A DNA stretch of 6,516 nt, from the NCBI GenBank assembly GCA_937995495.1, contig CALKKA010000018.1, positions 1 to 6,516 of the forward strand, read 5' to 3'. Below, piece after piece: positions 1 through 6,437 of the stretch. Position numbers and translations under genes: made by a program. Every line of letters starts with the position of its first letter. Within the stretch, counting starts at the first letter, position 1. The notes under the pieces were generated by a model. The model saw only the letters and a list, made by a program, of their open reading frames with translations. It did not search any database and was not told where the DNA came from. The DNA comes from an uncultured Phycisphaerae bacterium (lineage in GTDB: Bacteria > Planctomycetota > Phycisphaerae > Sedimentisphaerales > Anaerohalosphaeraceae).

Positions 1-395
1 GCTACAAACAACATCAACTTCAGGAACGGATAGGTTGCCGGCAGAATTTCTTCTCCCGTATGTTTGGCCCACGCGTGAGGGATGACCAGTGAAAACAATT
101 CGATAATACAAACAGCCAGAATAAAGGTCAGCGCGAAATGGTGCTGCCGAAGGAGAAAAACGAGCAGGAAAATGATGCCAGTGTTCGTGATGATCCGCAT
201 CAGACCGCATACGATGGTCAGCAACTCGGCATTGCTCAAAAACTCGTCAATCAGCGATTCTTTTTCGGCTTTGCGAAAAGCATCCTGAAGTTTCAGACGA
301 GAAAACGAGCGGAGTGCCAGCGTGTTGAGGCCGAAAAATAGCGATAAGGGAATCAGAATACAAAATGATAAGATCAACCAACCAACATCGTCCAC
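1..395 (-). CDS. DUF21/CNNM-type (HlyC/CorC-like) membrane protein, N-terminal part
   Basis: Partial gene: it starts inside the window and runs off the left edge after 131 codons. The start is GTG at 393-395, with AGGAG at 403-407 seven bases upstream; this site touches the ybeY stop codon. The visible protein has a hydrophobic N-terminal segment (about residues 5-28), a cytoplasm-like charged stretch (about 29-53, with SRLKLQDAFRKAEKE), and two further hydrophobic segments (about 57-83 and 87-107). An IPHAWAKHTGEE motif (about 105-116) follows, and then another hydrophobic start. This pattern matches the DUF21 transmembrane domain of CNNM/CorC-type proteins, which usually continue into a CBS pair and a CorC_HlyC domain; those parts lie outside the window. 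The family is linked to Mg2+/Co2+ transport or homeostasis. Position directly after ybeY parallels E. coli ybeX (corC), although E. coli YbeX lacks the DUF21 membrane domain. The exact substrate cannot be told. Confidence 0.8.
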   Translation of the reverse strand, partial: MDDVGWLILSFCILIPLSLFFGLNTLALRSFSRLKLQDAFRKAEKESLIDEFLSNAELLTIVCGLMRIITNTGIIFLLVFLLRQHHFALTFILAVCIIELFSLVIPHAWAKHTGEEILPATYPFLKLMLFV

Positions 396-402
396 AAAAA
401 AT

Positions 403-407
403 CTCCT
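403..407 (-). promoter_or_regulatory. Shine-Dalgarno site of the DUF21 gene
   Basis: AGGAG on the minus strand, seven bases before the GTG at 393-395. It overlaps the ybeY stop codon (TAG, 406-408), which couples the two genes and decides the GTG start. Confidence 0.75.
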
Positions 408-882
408 ATTCCTGTATTTCGTTTTGACTATAGATTATACCAAAACCAAGTTGCTGTAAAAGTGTATCCTCGGTTTCATGCATTTTTTTAGCATCTTCGG
501 GGGAAAGATCATCAAATCCCAGGTTATGCAGTAGCCCATGCGTAATATACAAAGCCAGTTCCGCTTCGGGGTTGTGGCCGCGTTTTTTGGCCTGGCGGTC
601 AGCCATTTCGGCATTGACGACGATCTGGAAGGTCCGTCCCAGCTCAAACTCATCACTCAGATCAAAGCTGATCACATCGGTGGTCGTTTCTTTTTGAAGG
701 AATTGACGATGGAGCTCACTGATCTTTGCATCATCAACAATGGCAATATGGACTGTTGCGTTAGAACATTCGAACTTTTCACAGACCGCACGCACGAGTG
801 TTTCGAGTTTTGACAAGTCCGCTTTCAAATTTAGATACTGCGGATCAAAATGAATCTGGAGATAATTCTCTGCTGGGTCCAT
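406..882 (-). CDS. ybeY: YbeY endoribonuclease / rRNA maturation factor (UPF0054)
   Basis: Metal-dependent RNase family acting in 16S rRNA 3'-end maturation and 70S ribosome quality control. From the chosen start it is 158 residues, the usual family length (E. coli about 155). Visible signatures are TTTDVISFD (about 66-74) and the metal motif HGLLHNLGFDD (115-125). His115 and His119 are present, but the third ligand of the usual H-x3-H-x5-H pattern is Asp125. At the place of the conserved Arg of the E. coli sequence LTYRGKD there is Leu62 (RQFLQKE). I chose the ATG at 880-882, one base after the stop of the upstream HD gene, because it gives a normal-length N-terminus. An in-frame ATG at 907-909 would add nine residues and overlap the HD gene by 26 bases, and cannot be excluded. 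Neither start has a good Shine-Dalgarno: GGAG at 898-901 is 15 bases from the chosen ATG. Coupled translation is likely. Confidence 0.93.
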   Translation of the reverse strand: MDPAENYLQIHFDPQYLNLKADLSKLETLVRAVCEKFECSNATVHIAIVDDAKISELHRQFLQKETTTDVISFDLSDEFELGRTFQIVVNAEMADRQAKKRGHNPEAELALYITHGLLHNLGFDDLSPEDAKKMHETEDTLLQQLGFGIIYSQNEIQE

Positions 883-883
883 A

Positions 884-2479
884 TTATGTGGCAAGTTCTC
901 CATCAGCATCTTTTGGATGGTTGCTTTCTGTCTGCTTTAGGGCCGTGCCGTTCCCGTTAGCATTCGATTCGCTTTTTTCCTCGTCCTTAGGATAGGCGAT
1001 TCGCCCATGGTGATGCGCTGCGAGCGATTTTGACAAAGCCGCCTCAATACGGCTCAGTTCTCGCAGTGTCAGGTCACACTCATCAAACTGCCCGTCCTGC
1101 AAGCGCTTCATCGCGAGTTGATGCACCAGTGTTTCCACCTTGGCGGGGGTGTGATCGGCCAGAGAGCGACAGGCGCTTTCGGAGGCGTCGGCGAGCATGA
1201 CGATCGCGGCTTCTTTCGACCGCGGTTTAGGGCCGGGATATCGAAATTCCGATTCGGAAACTGGGCCTTGCTTTTCACCGTGCTGCTTTTTAGCTTCGTG
1301 ATAGAAATATTCCATTACTGTCGTACCGTGATGAGTTTCAATGAACTGCCGCAGAACGGCGGGCAGTCCAAACTCTTTAGCGATCTCGATACCGTCTTTG
1401 ACATGTCCGGCGATAACAAGCTGGCTCATGGCCGGTGAAAGTTGTTCATGGCGACTGGCGGACCCCATCTGATTCTCGATGAAGTAGGCTGGCTTATGGA
1501 TTTTTCCAATGTCGTGATAGTAGGACCCGACGCGGCACAAAAGACCGTTGGCATCGATCGATTCGGCCGCTGCTTCGGCGATGGAGCCGATCAGCAGACT
1601 ATGGCTGAATGTCCCCGGTGCGTCCATGGCCAGTTTTCGAAGCAGGGGTTGGTTGGCGTCGCTGTAATCCATCAGCGTCATGCTGGTGGCGATTCCAAAA
1701 GCCTGCTCGATGATCGGCAAAAACGCCTGGATGAAGATGCCCACCACAAAGGTTGCCGCTGCAGCGACACCCGCATCGGGAAAATAAACATTGGGACGTT
1801 TTTCCTGGACGATGCCCAACGCCGTCGCTGTCCAAAAGACCACGATGGTTGCCACCACAGAGACCTCGATTAGTTTTTTTCGTGTCCGGATTTCTCGCAG
1901 ACTAAAACAACAGCTTAAGGCCCCGGCGACCATGATCAGCAGCAGTTCAACCGAGGCGATCTGGTCAACGGCAAATGCGGCCAGCATGGTATAGAACATG
2001 ATCATCCCGATAGCGAATCGTTGGTCATAGGCAATGGTCAAGATGATCGCACAGGCTACAGCCGTACCGACTGACAGCGGCTTCCATTGTTTCTCGAAAG
2101 AAAAAACATGGGTGATCGACAGCAGTATCAGAAACAAAGAAGCCAAAGCGAAAACCCGCGTCGTCTTATCCAGAATATGAGATTTATAATGATAAAGATA
2201 GAGCGACATCCCGACGCTGATGGCGGAAACAATGACCAGAAGCGAAAGCAGCTGCGGCCAGGCTTTTAGTGCCCGAAGCCCTTCTCCTTCAATAATCTCG
2301 CGCTGAATCTTCAATCCCAAGACCAGGGTGGTGGCAACAACAAAGACAATTAAAATACCAACCGCTTTAGGCAGTGGACCGTTGATGACCGCCTTGAGCT
2401 GCGAAAATCGATCGGTCGCGATATTGTCCCGAACCTGCTGTCGGCGGGGGTTGACCTTCTTTTTTTTTCGAAATATCAT
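884..2479 (-). CDS. PgpH/YqfF-like membrane HD-domain phosphohydrolase, probable cyclic di-AMP phosphodiesterase
   Basis: A 531-residue protein. A basic N-terminus (RKKKK at 4-8) precedes about seven or eight hydrophobic segments (roughly 39-57, 76-96, 107-126, 137-150, 156-173, 176-193, 204-224, 237-258). A cytoplasmic HD domain (about 285-445) follows. Its likely metal ligands are His293 (FSHSLL), His322-Asp323 (YYHDIGK), His359 (GHVKDG), His383/His384 (ETHHGTT) and Asp431 (MLADASES), with the family motif FRYPGPKPRSKEAAI at 412-426. This pattern is that of the 7TMR-HD family, whose Listeria PgpH hydrolyses c-di-AMP to pApA. PgpH has a large extracellular domain between its first two membrane helices. 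Here only about 20 residues separate helices 1 and 2, so that sensor is absent. The C-terminal 35 residues are polar and low complexity. Its ATG overlaps the phoH stop (ATGA), indicating coupled translation; phoH-HD-ybeY order matches B. subtilis phoH-yqfF-yqfG. The c-di-AMP activity is inferred from family membership. Confidence 0.9.
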   Translation of the reverse strand: MIFRKKKKVNPRRQQVRDNIATDRFSQLKAVINGPLPKAVGILIVFVVATTLVLGLKIQREIIEGEGLRALKAWPQLLSLLVIVSAISVGMSLYLYHYKSHILDKTTRVFALASLFLILLSITHVFSFEKQWKPLSVGTAVACAIILTIAYDQRFAIGMIMFYTMLAAFAVDQIASVELLLIMVAGALSCCFSLREIRTRKKLIEVSVVATIVVFWTATALGIVQEKRPNVYFPDAGVAAAATFVVGIFIQAFLPIIEQAFGIATSMTLMDYSDANQPLLRKLAMDAPGTFSHSLLIGSIAEAAAESIDANGLLCRVGSYYHDIGKIHKPAYFIENQMGSASRHEQLSPAMSQLVIAGHVKDGIEIAKEFGLPAVLRQFIETHHGTTVMEYFYHEAKKQHGEKQGPVSESEFRYPGPKPRSKEAAIVMLADASESACRSLADHTPAKVETLVHQLAMKRLQDGQFDECDLTLRELSRIEAALSKSLAAHHHGRIAYPKDEEKSESNANGNGTALKQTESNHPKDADGELAT

Positions 2480-3432
2480 CTTGGCGGATCCGTTTGGCTT
2501 TGTTTCTTCTCGTCATAGGCCCCGACGATACGATGGACCAGTTTATGCCGGACGATATCACATTTGTCCAAGCTGACAAATCCAATGCCGGGTATTTCCT
2601 TTAGTATGTCGATTGCCTCAGTCAGCCCGTTTTTTTTACCCGGCTCCAGATCCGTCTGGGTAATATCCCCGGTGACGATCATTTTTGAGCCGCGGCCCAA
2701 CCGGGTCAAGAACATCAGCATCTGAGAGCGGGAGGTGTTCTGGGCTTCATCGCAAATCACGATCGCTTCATTCAGTGTCCGACCCCGCATAAACGCCAGC
2801 GGGATGACTTCAATGATGTCCAGATCCATGAACTTCTGCATCTGAGAAAAAGCCATCATATCCTCAAGCCCATCAAACAGCGGTCGCAGGTAGGGATTGA
2901 CTTTCGCCTGGAGATCTCCCGGCAAAAAGCCCAACCGTTCTCCGGCCTCGACGGCGGGTCGAGCCAGAACGATCTTTCGAATTTGTTTTTTCTTAAGCAT
3001 GGAGACGGCCATTGCGACGGCCAGATAGGTTTTTCCCGTTCCCGCCGGACCGATGCAGAAAGTCAGATCGTTTTTACGCATCATCTTGAGATAGGTCAAT
3101 TGCCCCTTGGTGAATGGCTCGATGACACCCTTGTGGGCATAGACCTCGATGACATCGGAGTTGCCTTTTTCGATATGGTGCGTTGTCTGTGAGTAAAGTT
3201 CGTCCACATCGTCGTCAGTCAGTTTTCTCCGTTGAATGAGTCGCCGCTGCATCCGGTCGATCAGATCTTCGGCCGTTCTTACCGCCACCGGTTCGCCTGA
3301 GATCAGCACGGTGCCGTTACGGGCGCTGACCTTAACCTTGAGGGCATCCCGCAGATAACGCAGATGCGAATCGCCCGGCCCAAAAAGTTCCAGTCGTCGT
3401 GCATCCGACTCCAATTGTATCTTAACTTCCAA
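2476..3432 (-). CDS. phoH: PhoH-family ATPase (YbeZ/PhoL type)
   Basis: A 318-residue cytoplasmic P-loop NTPase. A small N-terminal KH-like RNA-binding region (about 13-62, including LELFGPGDSHLRYL) precedes the PhoH ATPase domain (about 105-310). That domain shows Walker A GPAGTGKT (128-135), ARPAVEAGERLGFLPGD (157-173), Walker B AIVICDEAQN (223-232) and VTGDITQTDL (253-262). All key residues are intact. Family length is typical. The ATPase or helicase-like activity is thought to assist YbeY in rRNA processing, and ybeY lies one gene downstream. The start is TTG at 3430-3432. The cdsA stop TAA (3442-3444) is in the same frame only three codons upstream, and the next in-frame ATG falls at residue 61, inside the domain, so TTG is effectively forced. 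A strong AAGGAAG lies just before it. The stop TGA overlaps the ATG of the HD gene. Confidence 0.95.
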   Translation of the reverse strand: MEVKIQLESDARRLELFGPGDSHLRYLRDALKVKVSARNGTVLISGEPVAVRTAEDLIDRMQRRLIQRRKLTDDDVDELYSQTTHHIEKGNSDVIEVYAHKGVIEPFTKGQLTYLKMMRKNDLTFCIGPAGTGKTYLAVAMAVSMLKKKQIRKIVLARPAVEAGERLGFLPGDLQAKVNPYLRPLFDGLEDMMAFSQMQKFMDLDIIEVIPLAFMRGRTLNEAIVICDEAQNTSRSQMLMFLTRLGRGSKMIVTGDITQTDLEPGKKNGLTEAIDILKEIPGIGFVSLDKCDIVRHKLVHRIVGAYDEKKQSQTDPPR

Positions 3433-3436
3433 GCGG

Positions 3437-3443
3437 CTTCCTT
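3437..3443 (-). promoter_or_regulatory. Shine-Dalgarno site of phoH (decides a TTG start)
   Basis: AAGGAAG on the minus strand, four bases upstream of the TTG at 3430-3432. Its first two bases are part of the cdsA stop codon TAA. This supports the rare start codon and coupling between cdsA and phoH. Confidence 0.75.
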
Positions 3444-4305
3444 ATCCAATCACACAATAGAAAAACGCAAACGCTGCCGGAGCAGTTGCCAGCGGCGAAT
3501 CGATCACATCCAGAATTCCGCCGAATCCGGGGATACTTGCCGAAGAATCTTTTGAGGCGGCATCCCGCTTGATCATCGACTCTACAAGATCACCCATCTG
3601 TCCCAGAACGCCGAAAACGGCCCCAAAGCCAACGGCCCATAGGGGACTCATTATACCAGAAAAATGAGAAAATCCAAAGGACACGCCAGCTCCGAACAGG
3701 GCGGCGCCTGCCAGTCCTTCCCAGGTCTTCCCTGGGCTGATGGTGGGGCACATCTTATGCTTTCCGAACAGCCTACCGAGCGTGTAAGCTCCTATGTCAG
3801 AAGCTTTTATAGTGAAAATAAATCCCAACAGCACCCACGGCCCCCAAGCGATTCGGATACCGAGAATAAACGAGCACAAAAAGCCCAAATAAATAATCGC
3901 GAAAAAACTGGCGGCAACATTGCGAATCGTCCCATCGGTACCAAACTTTAATGCTTGGGTAAAGAATAGGGCCAGAAATGAAAATGCCGGAACCCAGAGT
4001 AGGTACATGATAAAAAAACCATGGGAATCAAAGTATTGAGCCCAAAAGAAACTCGATCCCAATAGGATTGAAGTCGGAATGGTGACGAGTTTAAATAAAT
4101 GAGCACCGGTCTGCTTAATCAGGTTGCCCATTTCAAATTGAGCTGGAATAGCCAAAAACGCGATCATTAGGGTGAAAATAGTCGCTTGAACAGGTCTTTT
4201 CGGAGCCGCTTGCGTCAGCGATCCGTCCAGATGTCCGTCCAGCAGGATCAAGCCCACAAAAACAGCGGCCATAATGCTTCCAAACAGAAGGCGGTTTTTC
4301 AGCAT
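3442..4305 (-). CDS. cdsA: Phosphatidate cytidylyltransferase (CDP-diglyceride synthase)
   Basis: Integral membrane enzyme making CDP-diacylglycerol from phosphatidic acid and CTP, the branch point of phospholipid synthesis. It has 287 residues with about eight hydrophobic segments. Family motifs are KASDIGAYTLGRLFGKHK (167-184), ISPGKTWEG (189-197) and the C-terminal signature region from GDLVESMIKRDAASKD (238-253) to PGFGGILDVIDS (259-270). The signature normally reads PGHGG-x-x-DR-x-D; here His is Phe261 and Arg is Val267, while the acidic residues Asp239, Asp253, Asp266 and Asp269 are kept. I chose the ATG at 4303-4305, four bases after the uppS stop, with AGGG upstream. The longer reading from 4368 adds 21 residues that overlap uppS and look polar and unlike a membrane-protein start. 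The next gene, phoH, begins nine bases after the stop. Family assignment is secure; activity of the variant signature is an inference. Confidence 0.93.
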   Translation of the reverse strand: MLKNRLLFGSIMAAVFVGLILLDGHLDGSLTQAAPKRPVQATIFTLMIAFLAIPAQFEMGNLIKQTGAHLFKLVTIPTSILLGSSFFWAQYFDSHGFFIMYLLWVPAFSFLALFFTQALKFGTDGTIRNVAASFFAIIYLGFLCSFILGIRIAWGPWVLLGFIFTIKASDIGAYTLGRLFGKHKMCPTISPGKTWEGLAGAALFGAGVSFGFSHFSGIMSPLWAVGFGAVFGVLGQMGDLVESMIKRDAASKDSSASIPGFGGILDVIDSPLATAPAAFAFFYCVIG

Positions 4306-4309
4306 ATTC

Positions 4310-5095
4310 TCATCCCTGAGTTGGTGTTTTCGGTTGGGTGTCGCCGAAGCGGCGCTGGCGGCTTGCATAAGCCAAAAGTGACTTGTCTAATTCTTCGAGC
4401 GTAAAGTCCGGCCAGTGTACATCGGTGACATAAAATTCTGCATACGATATTTGCCATAGCAGATAGTTGCTGATTCGCATTTCACCGCTGGTTCGAACGA
4501 CGAGATCTGGGTCATGCCAGCCGGCGGTATAAAGATGGTCGCTGACGACTTGCTCGTCGATGGCTTGCGGATCAATTTTTCCGTCCTTGGCTTCTTGGGC
4601 CAGAGAGCGGACGGCATCGACGATCTCCGTTCGGGAACCATAGTTGAGTGCAAAGCCGAGGGTCATTCCGGTATTGACGCTGGTGATGCGAATGGTTTCA
4701 TCCAGAGCGTCCAGCACCTCCTGCGGCAGGGGATCCCGTCGGCCCACATGAGCAAACTGCACATTCTTTTCCATCAAACTCGGGCGAATTCCTTCCAGGT
4801 AAGATGCATACAAATACATCAGAAAATCGATTTCTTCTTTGGGACGCTTCCAGTTCTGCATACTGAAAGAGTACAGCGTGAGATATTCGATTCCGCAGTT
4901 GACACAGTGTGTGGCAAGGCCTTCAACGATTTTAGCACCCTGTTCATGCCCATGAAAACGAGGCAACCCCCGCTCCGTTGCCCATCGACCATTGCCGTCC
5001 ATGATCACCGCAACATGCCGCGGGATCGCTTCCGGTTGAATACCCAGTCGACGCCCGGTTTTAATGCGTTTTTCTTCAAACGAAAGATGCTTCAA
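4310..5095 (-). CDS. uppS: Isoprenyl transferase, undecaprenyl diphosphate synthase
   Basis: Cis-prenyltransferase that condenses isopentenyl diphosphate units onto farnesyl diphosphate to give the C55 lipid carrier for peptidoglycan and other envelope polymers. Length 261 residues, typical for the family. Motifs: HVAVIMDGNGRWA (27-39) with the catalytic Asp33, FHGHEQGA (47-54), YSFSMQNWKRP (75-85), and RTSGEMRISNYLLWQISYAE (201-220) with the conserved Arg201, Glu205, Arg208 and Ser209. FSMQNW has Gln80 where FSxENW is usual, a mild change. The start is TTG at 5093-5095. AAGGA lies six bases upstream, the purA stop is in the same frame five codons upstream, and the first downstream ATG falls within the catalytic motif, so the TTG is well supported. 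It is followed after four bases by cdsA, a very common partner. Confidence 0.95.
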   Translation of the reverse strand: MKHLSFEEKRIKTGRRLGIQPEAIPRHVAVIMDGNGRWATERGLPRFHGHEQGAKIVEGLATHCVNCGIEYLTLYSFSMQNWKRPKEEIDFLMYLYASYLEGIRPSLMEKNVQFAHVGRRDPLPQEVLDALDETIRITSVNTGMTLGFALNYGSRTEIVDAVRSLAQEAKDGKIDPQAIDEQVVSDHLYTAGWHDPDLVVRTSGEMRISNYLLWQISYAEFYVTDVHWPDFTLEELDKSLLAYASRQRRFGDTQPKTPTQG

Positions 5096-5101
5096 AGTAA
5101 T

Positions 5102-5106
5102 TCCTT
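5102..5106 (-). promoter_or_regulatory. Shine-Dalgarno site of uppS (decides a TTG start)
   Basis: AAGGA on the minus strand, six bases before the TTG at 5093-5095, in the 15-base gap after the purA stop (5111-5113). No ATG or GTG lies at a suitable distance in the uppS frame. Confidence 0.75.
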
Positions 5107-5110
5107 TGAT

Positions 5111-6388
5111 TTAGCCCCTGAAAATGGCCTGGCTGCGTTTTGGCCCGACGCCGACGATACTGACGGGGACTCCAACGATCTTTTCGATCGCGGCGATATA
5201 GTTCTTTGTGTTTTCCGGCAGTGCATCGTATGTCGTCACCGCGGAAAGGTCTTCATCCCAACCGGGAAGGGTGTCATAGACGCACTCAGCCGCTTCAACA
5301 TCAGCGGCATTGCCCGGAAAGAAAGTTGTTTCGCTACCATTAACCCGATAGGCCTTGCAGACTTTCAGTTCTTTCAGTCCCGCCAGAGTATCCAGATGCA
5401 TCATAGCGATTTCATTGATCCCCCCTAGGCGAGCGGTAAAGGAGACCGTCACCGCATCGAACCATCCGCAGCGGCGAGGTCGGCCGGTCGTCGTTCCGAA
5501 TTCATTTCCTTTGACCCGGATGGTATCGCCGATTTCATTGTCCTGTTCCGACGGGAATGGTCCCGCACCGACACGGGTGGTATAGGCCTTGACGACACCG
5601 ATGAACCGATCGACCTTTTGGGCAGGTACGCCGCACCCCGGGCCAAGCCCCAAGGCGCTGGCATTGGAACTGGTAACAAAGGGAAAAGTTCCGTGGTCAA
5701 GATCCAGCAATGCACCTTGGGCGCCCTCAAACAAGATATCTTTGCCTGCGTCGATCGATTCGTGCAGATATTGGGTTGTATTGGTGATAAAACCGCCCAG
5801 CACTTTGCTGTGCTCGCAGCACTTCGCATAGATCACACTGCTGTCGATGGGCTCGGCGTGGTACAAAGCGCCGAAGAGTTTGTCTTTATAAGCAACGATT
5901 TTTGCCAGCTTTTCCTTCAGCGTATCCAGATCGAGCAGATCTGCCATCCGAAGGGCATAACTGCGTCCGATCTTATCCGCATAGCAGGGGCCGATCCCGC
6001 GGGCGGTGGTTCCGATCTTATTCTTGCCCAGCGATGCTTCACGAAGTTGGTCTTCGGTCTTATGGTAATCCATCACCATGTGAGCATTCTCACTGATAAA
6101 AAGCCGGCCTTCCAAGCTGATATTTTTCTCCTTGAGACTGTTGATCTCATCGATCAGCGTTCCCGGGTCAACCACGACACCGTTGGCGATGACACAATTT
6201 GTTTCTTCACGGACCGCCCCCGACGGCATCAGATGCAGAGCAAACTTCGTGTTGCCGGTGATGACGGTATGTCCGGCATTGGCGCCGCCGCCGTAACGAA
6301 CAACCACATCGGCGTCCTCGGCCAGAATGTCAACCACCTTGCCCTTGCCCTCATCACCCCACTGTAATCCCACAACACAATTATTCAT
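5111..6388 (-). CDS. purA: Adenylosuccinate synthetase
   Basis: Cytosolic enzyme joining IMP and aspartate with GTP hydrolysis, the first committed step from IMP to AMP. It is 425 residues, full length for the family. Visible motifs: LQWGDEGKGK (8-17) with the catalytic Asp12, GGGANAGHT (33-41) with catalytic His40, IGTTARGIGPCYADK (125-139), FEGAQGALLDLDHGTFPFV (220-238), TRVGAGPFPSE (271-281), the aspartate-binding/arginine loop GTTTGRPRRCGWFD (298-311), and GVGPKR (413-418) near the C-terminus. No key residue is missing. The ATG at 6386-6388 has AAGGAA ten bases upstream (6399-6404). It is the first complete gene of the cluster. The gap upstream is only 49 bases, so it may be read through from the preceding gene or have its own promoter; I cannot identify a convincing one. 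Confidence 0.98.
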   Translation of the reverse strand: MNNCVVGLQWGDEGKGKVVDILAEDADVVVRYGGGANAGHTVITGNTKFALHLMPSGAVREETNCVIANGVVVDPGTLIDEINSLKEKNISLEGRLFISENAHMVMDYHKTEDQLREASLGKNKIGTTARGIGPCYADKIGRSYALRMADLLDLDTLKEKLAKIVAYKDKLFGALYHAEPIDSSVIYAKCCEHSKVLGGFITNTTQYLHESIDAGKDILFEGAQGALLDLDHGTFPFVTSSNASALGLGPGCGVPAQKVDRFIGVVKAYTTRVGAGPFPSEQDNEIGDTIRVKGNEFGTTTGRPRRCGWFDAVTVSFTARLGGINEIAMMHLDTLAGLKELKVCKAYRVNGSETTFFPGNAADVEAAECVYDTLPGWDEDLSAVTTYDALPENTKNYIAAIEKIVGVPVSIVGVGPKRSQAIFRG

Positions 6389-6437
6389 TGCTTCTTATTT
6401 CCTTATGATTGAAAGTAATGCAGTTTTTGAAAAAAAA
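6389..6437 (-). other. Short intergenic gap before purA
   Basis: The 49 bases between the end of the upstream partial gene and purA hold the purA Shine-Dalgarno AAGGAA (6399-6404). A run of eight T on the minus strand (6430-6437) directly follows the upstream stop codon. The T run is not preceded by a convincing hairpin: the best candidate is a six-base stem, ATCTGG/CCAGAT, at 6457-6481 with a 13-base loop, about 19 bases from the T run. I do not call a terminator or a promoter. Confidence 0.5.

Noticed and set aside
884..909. 26-base overlap of ybeY with the HD gene as a sign of a special regulatory arrangement
   Set aside because: It depends on using the ATG at 907-909. The ATG at 880-882 gives the usual family length with no overlap, so the overlap may not be real.
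4306..4368. Longer N-terminus for CdsA starting at 4368
   Set aside because: The extra 21 residues overlap uppS and are polar. The ATG at 4303-4305 gives a normal membrane-protein start next to the uppS stop and has AGGG upstream.
4514..5428. Plus-strand open frame of 304 codons
   Set aside because: It lies entirely antisense to uppS and the end of purA, whose motifs are unmistakable. Its translation shows no recognisable domain and is rich in Arg, His and Phe, as expected for a shadow frame.
5618..6367. Plus-strand open frame of 249 codons
   Set aside because: It is antisense to the catalytic part of purA, with no recognisable motif. It is a shadow of purA codon use.
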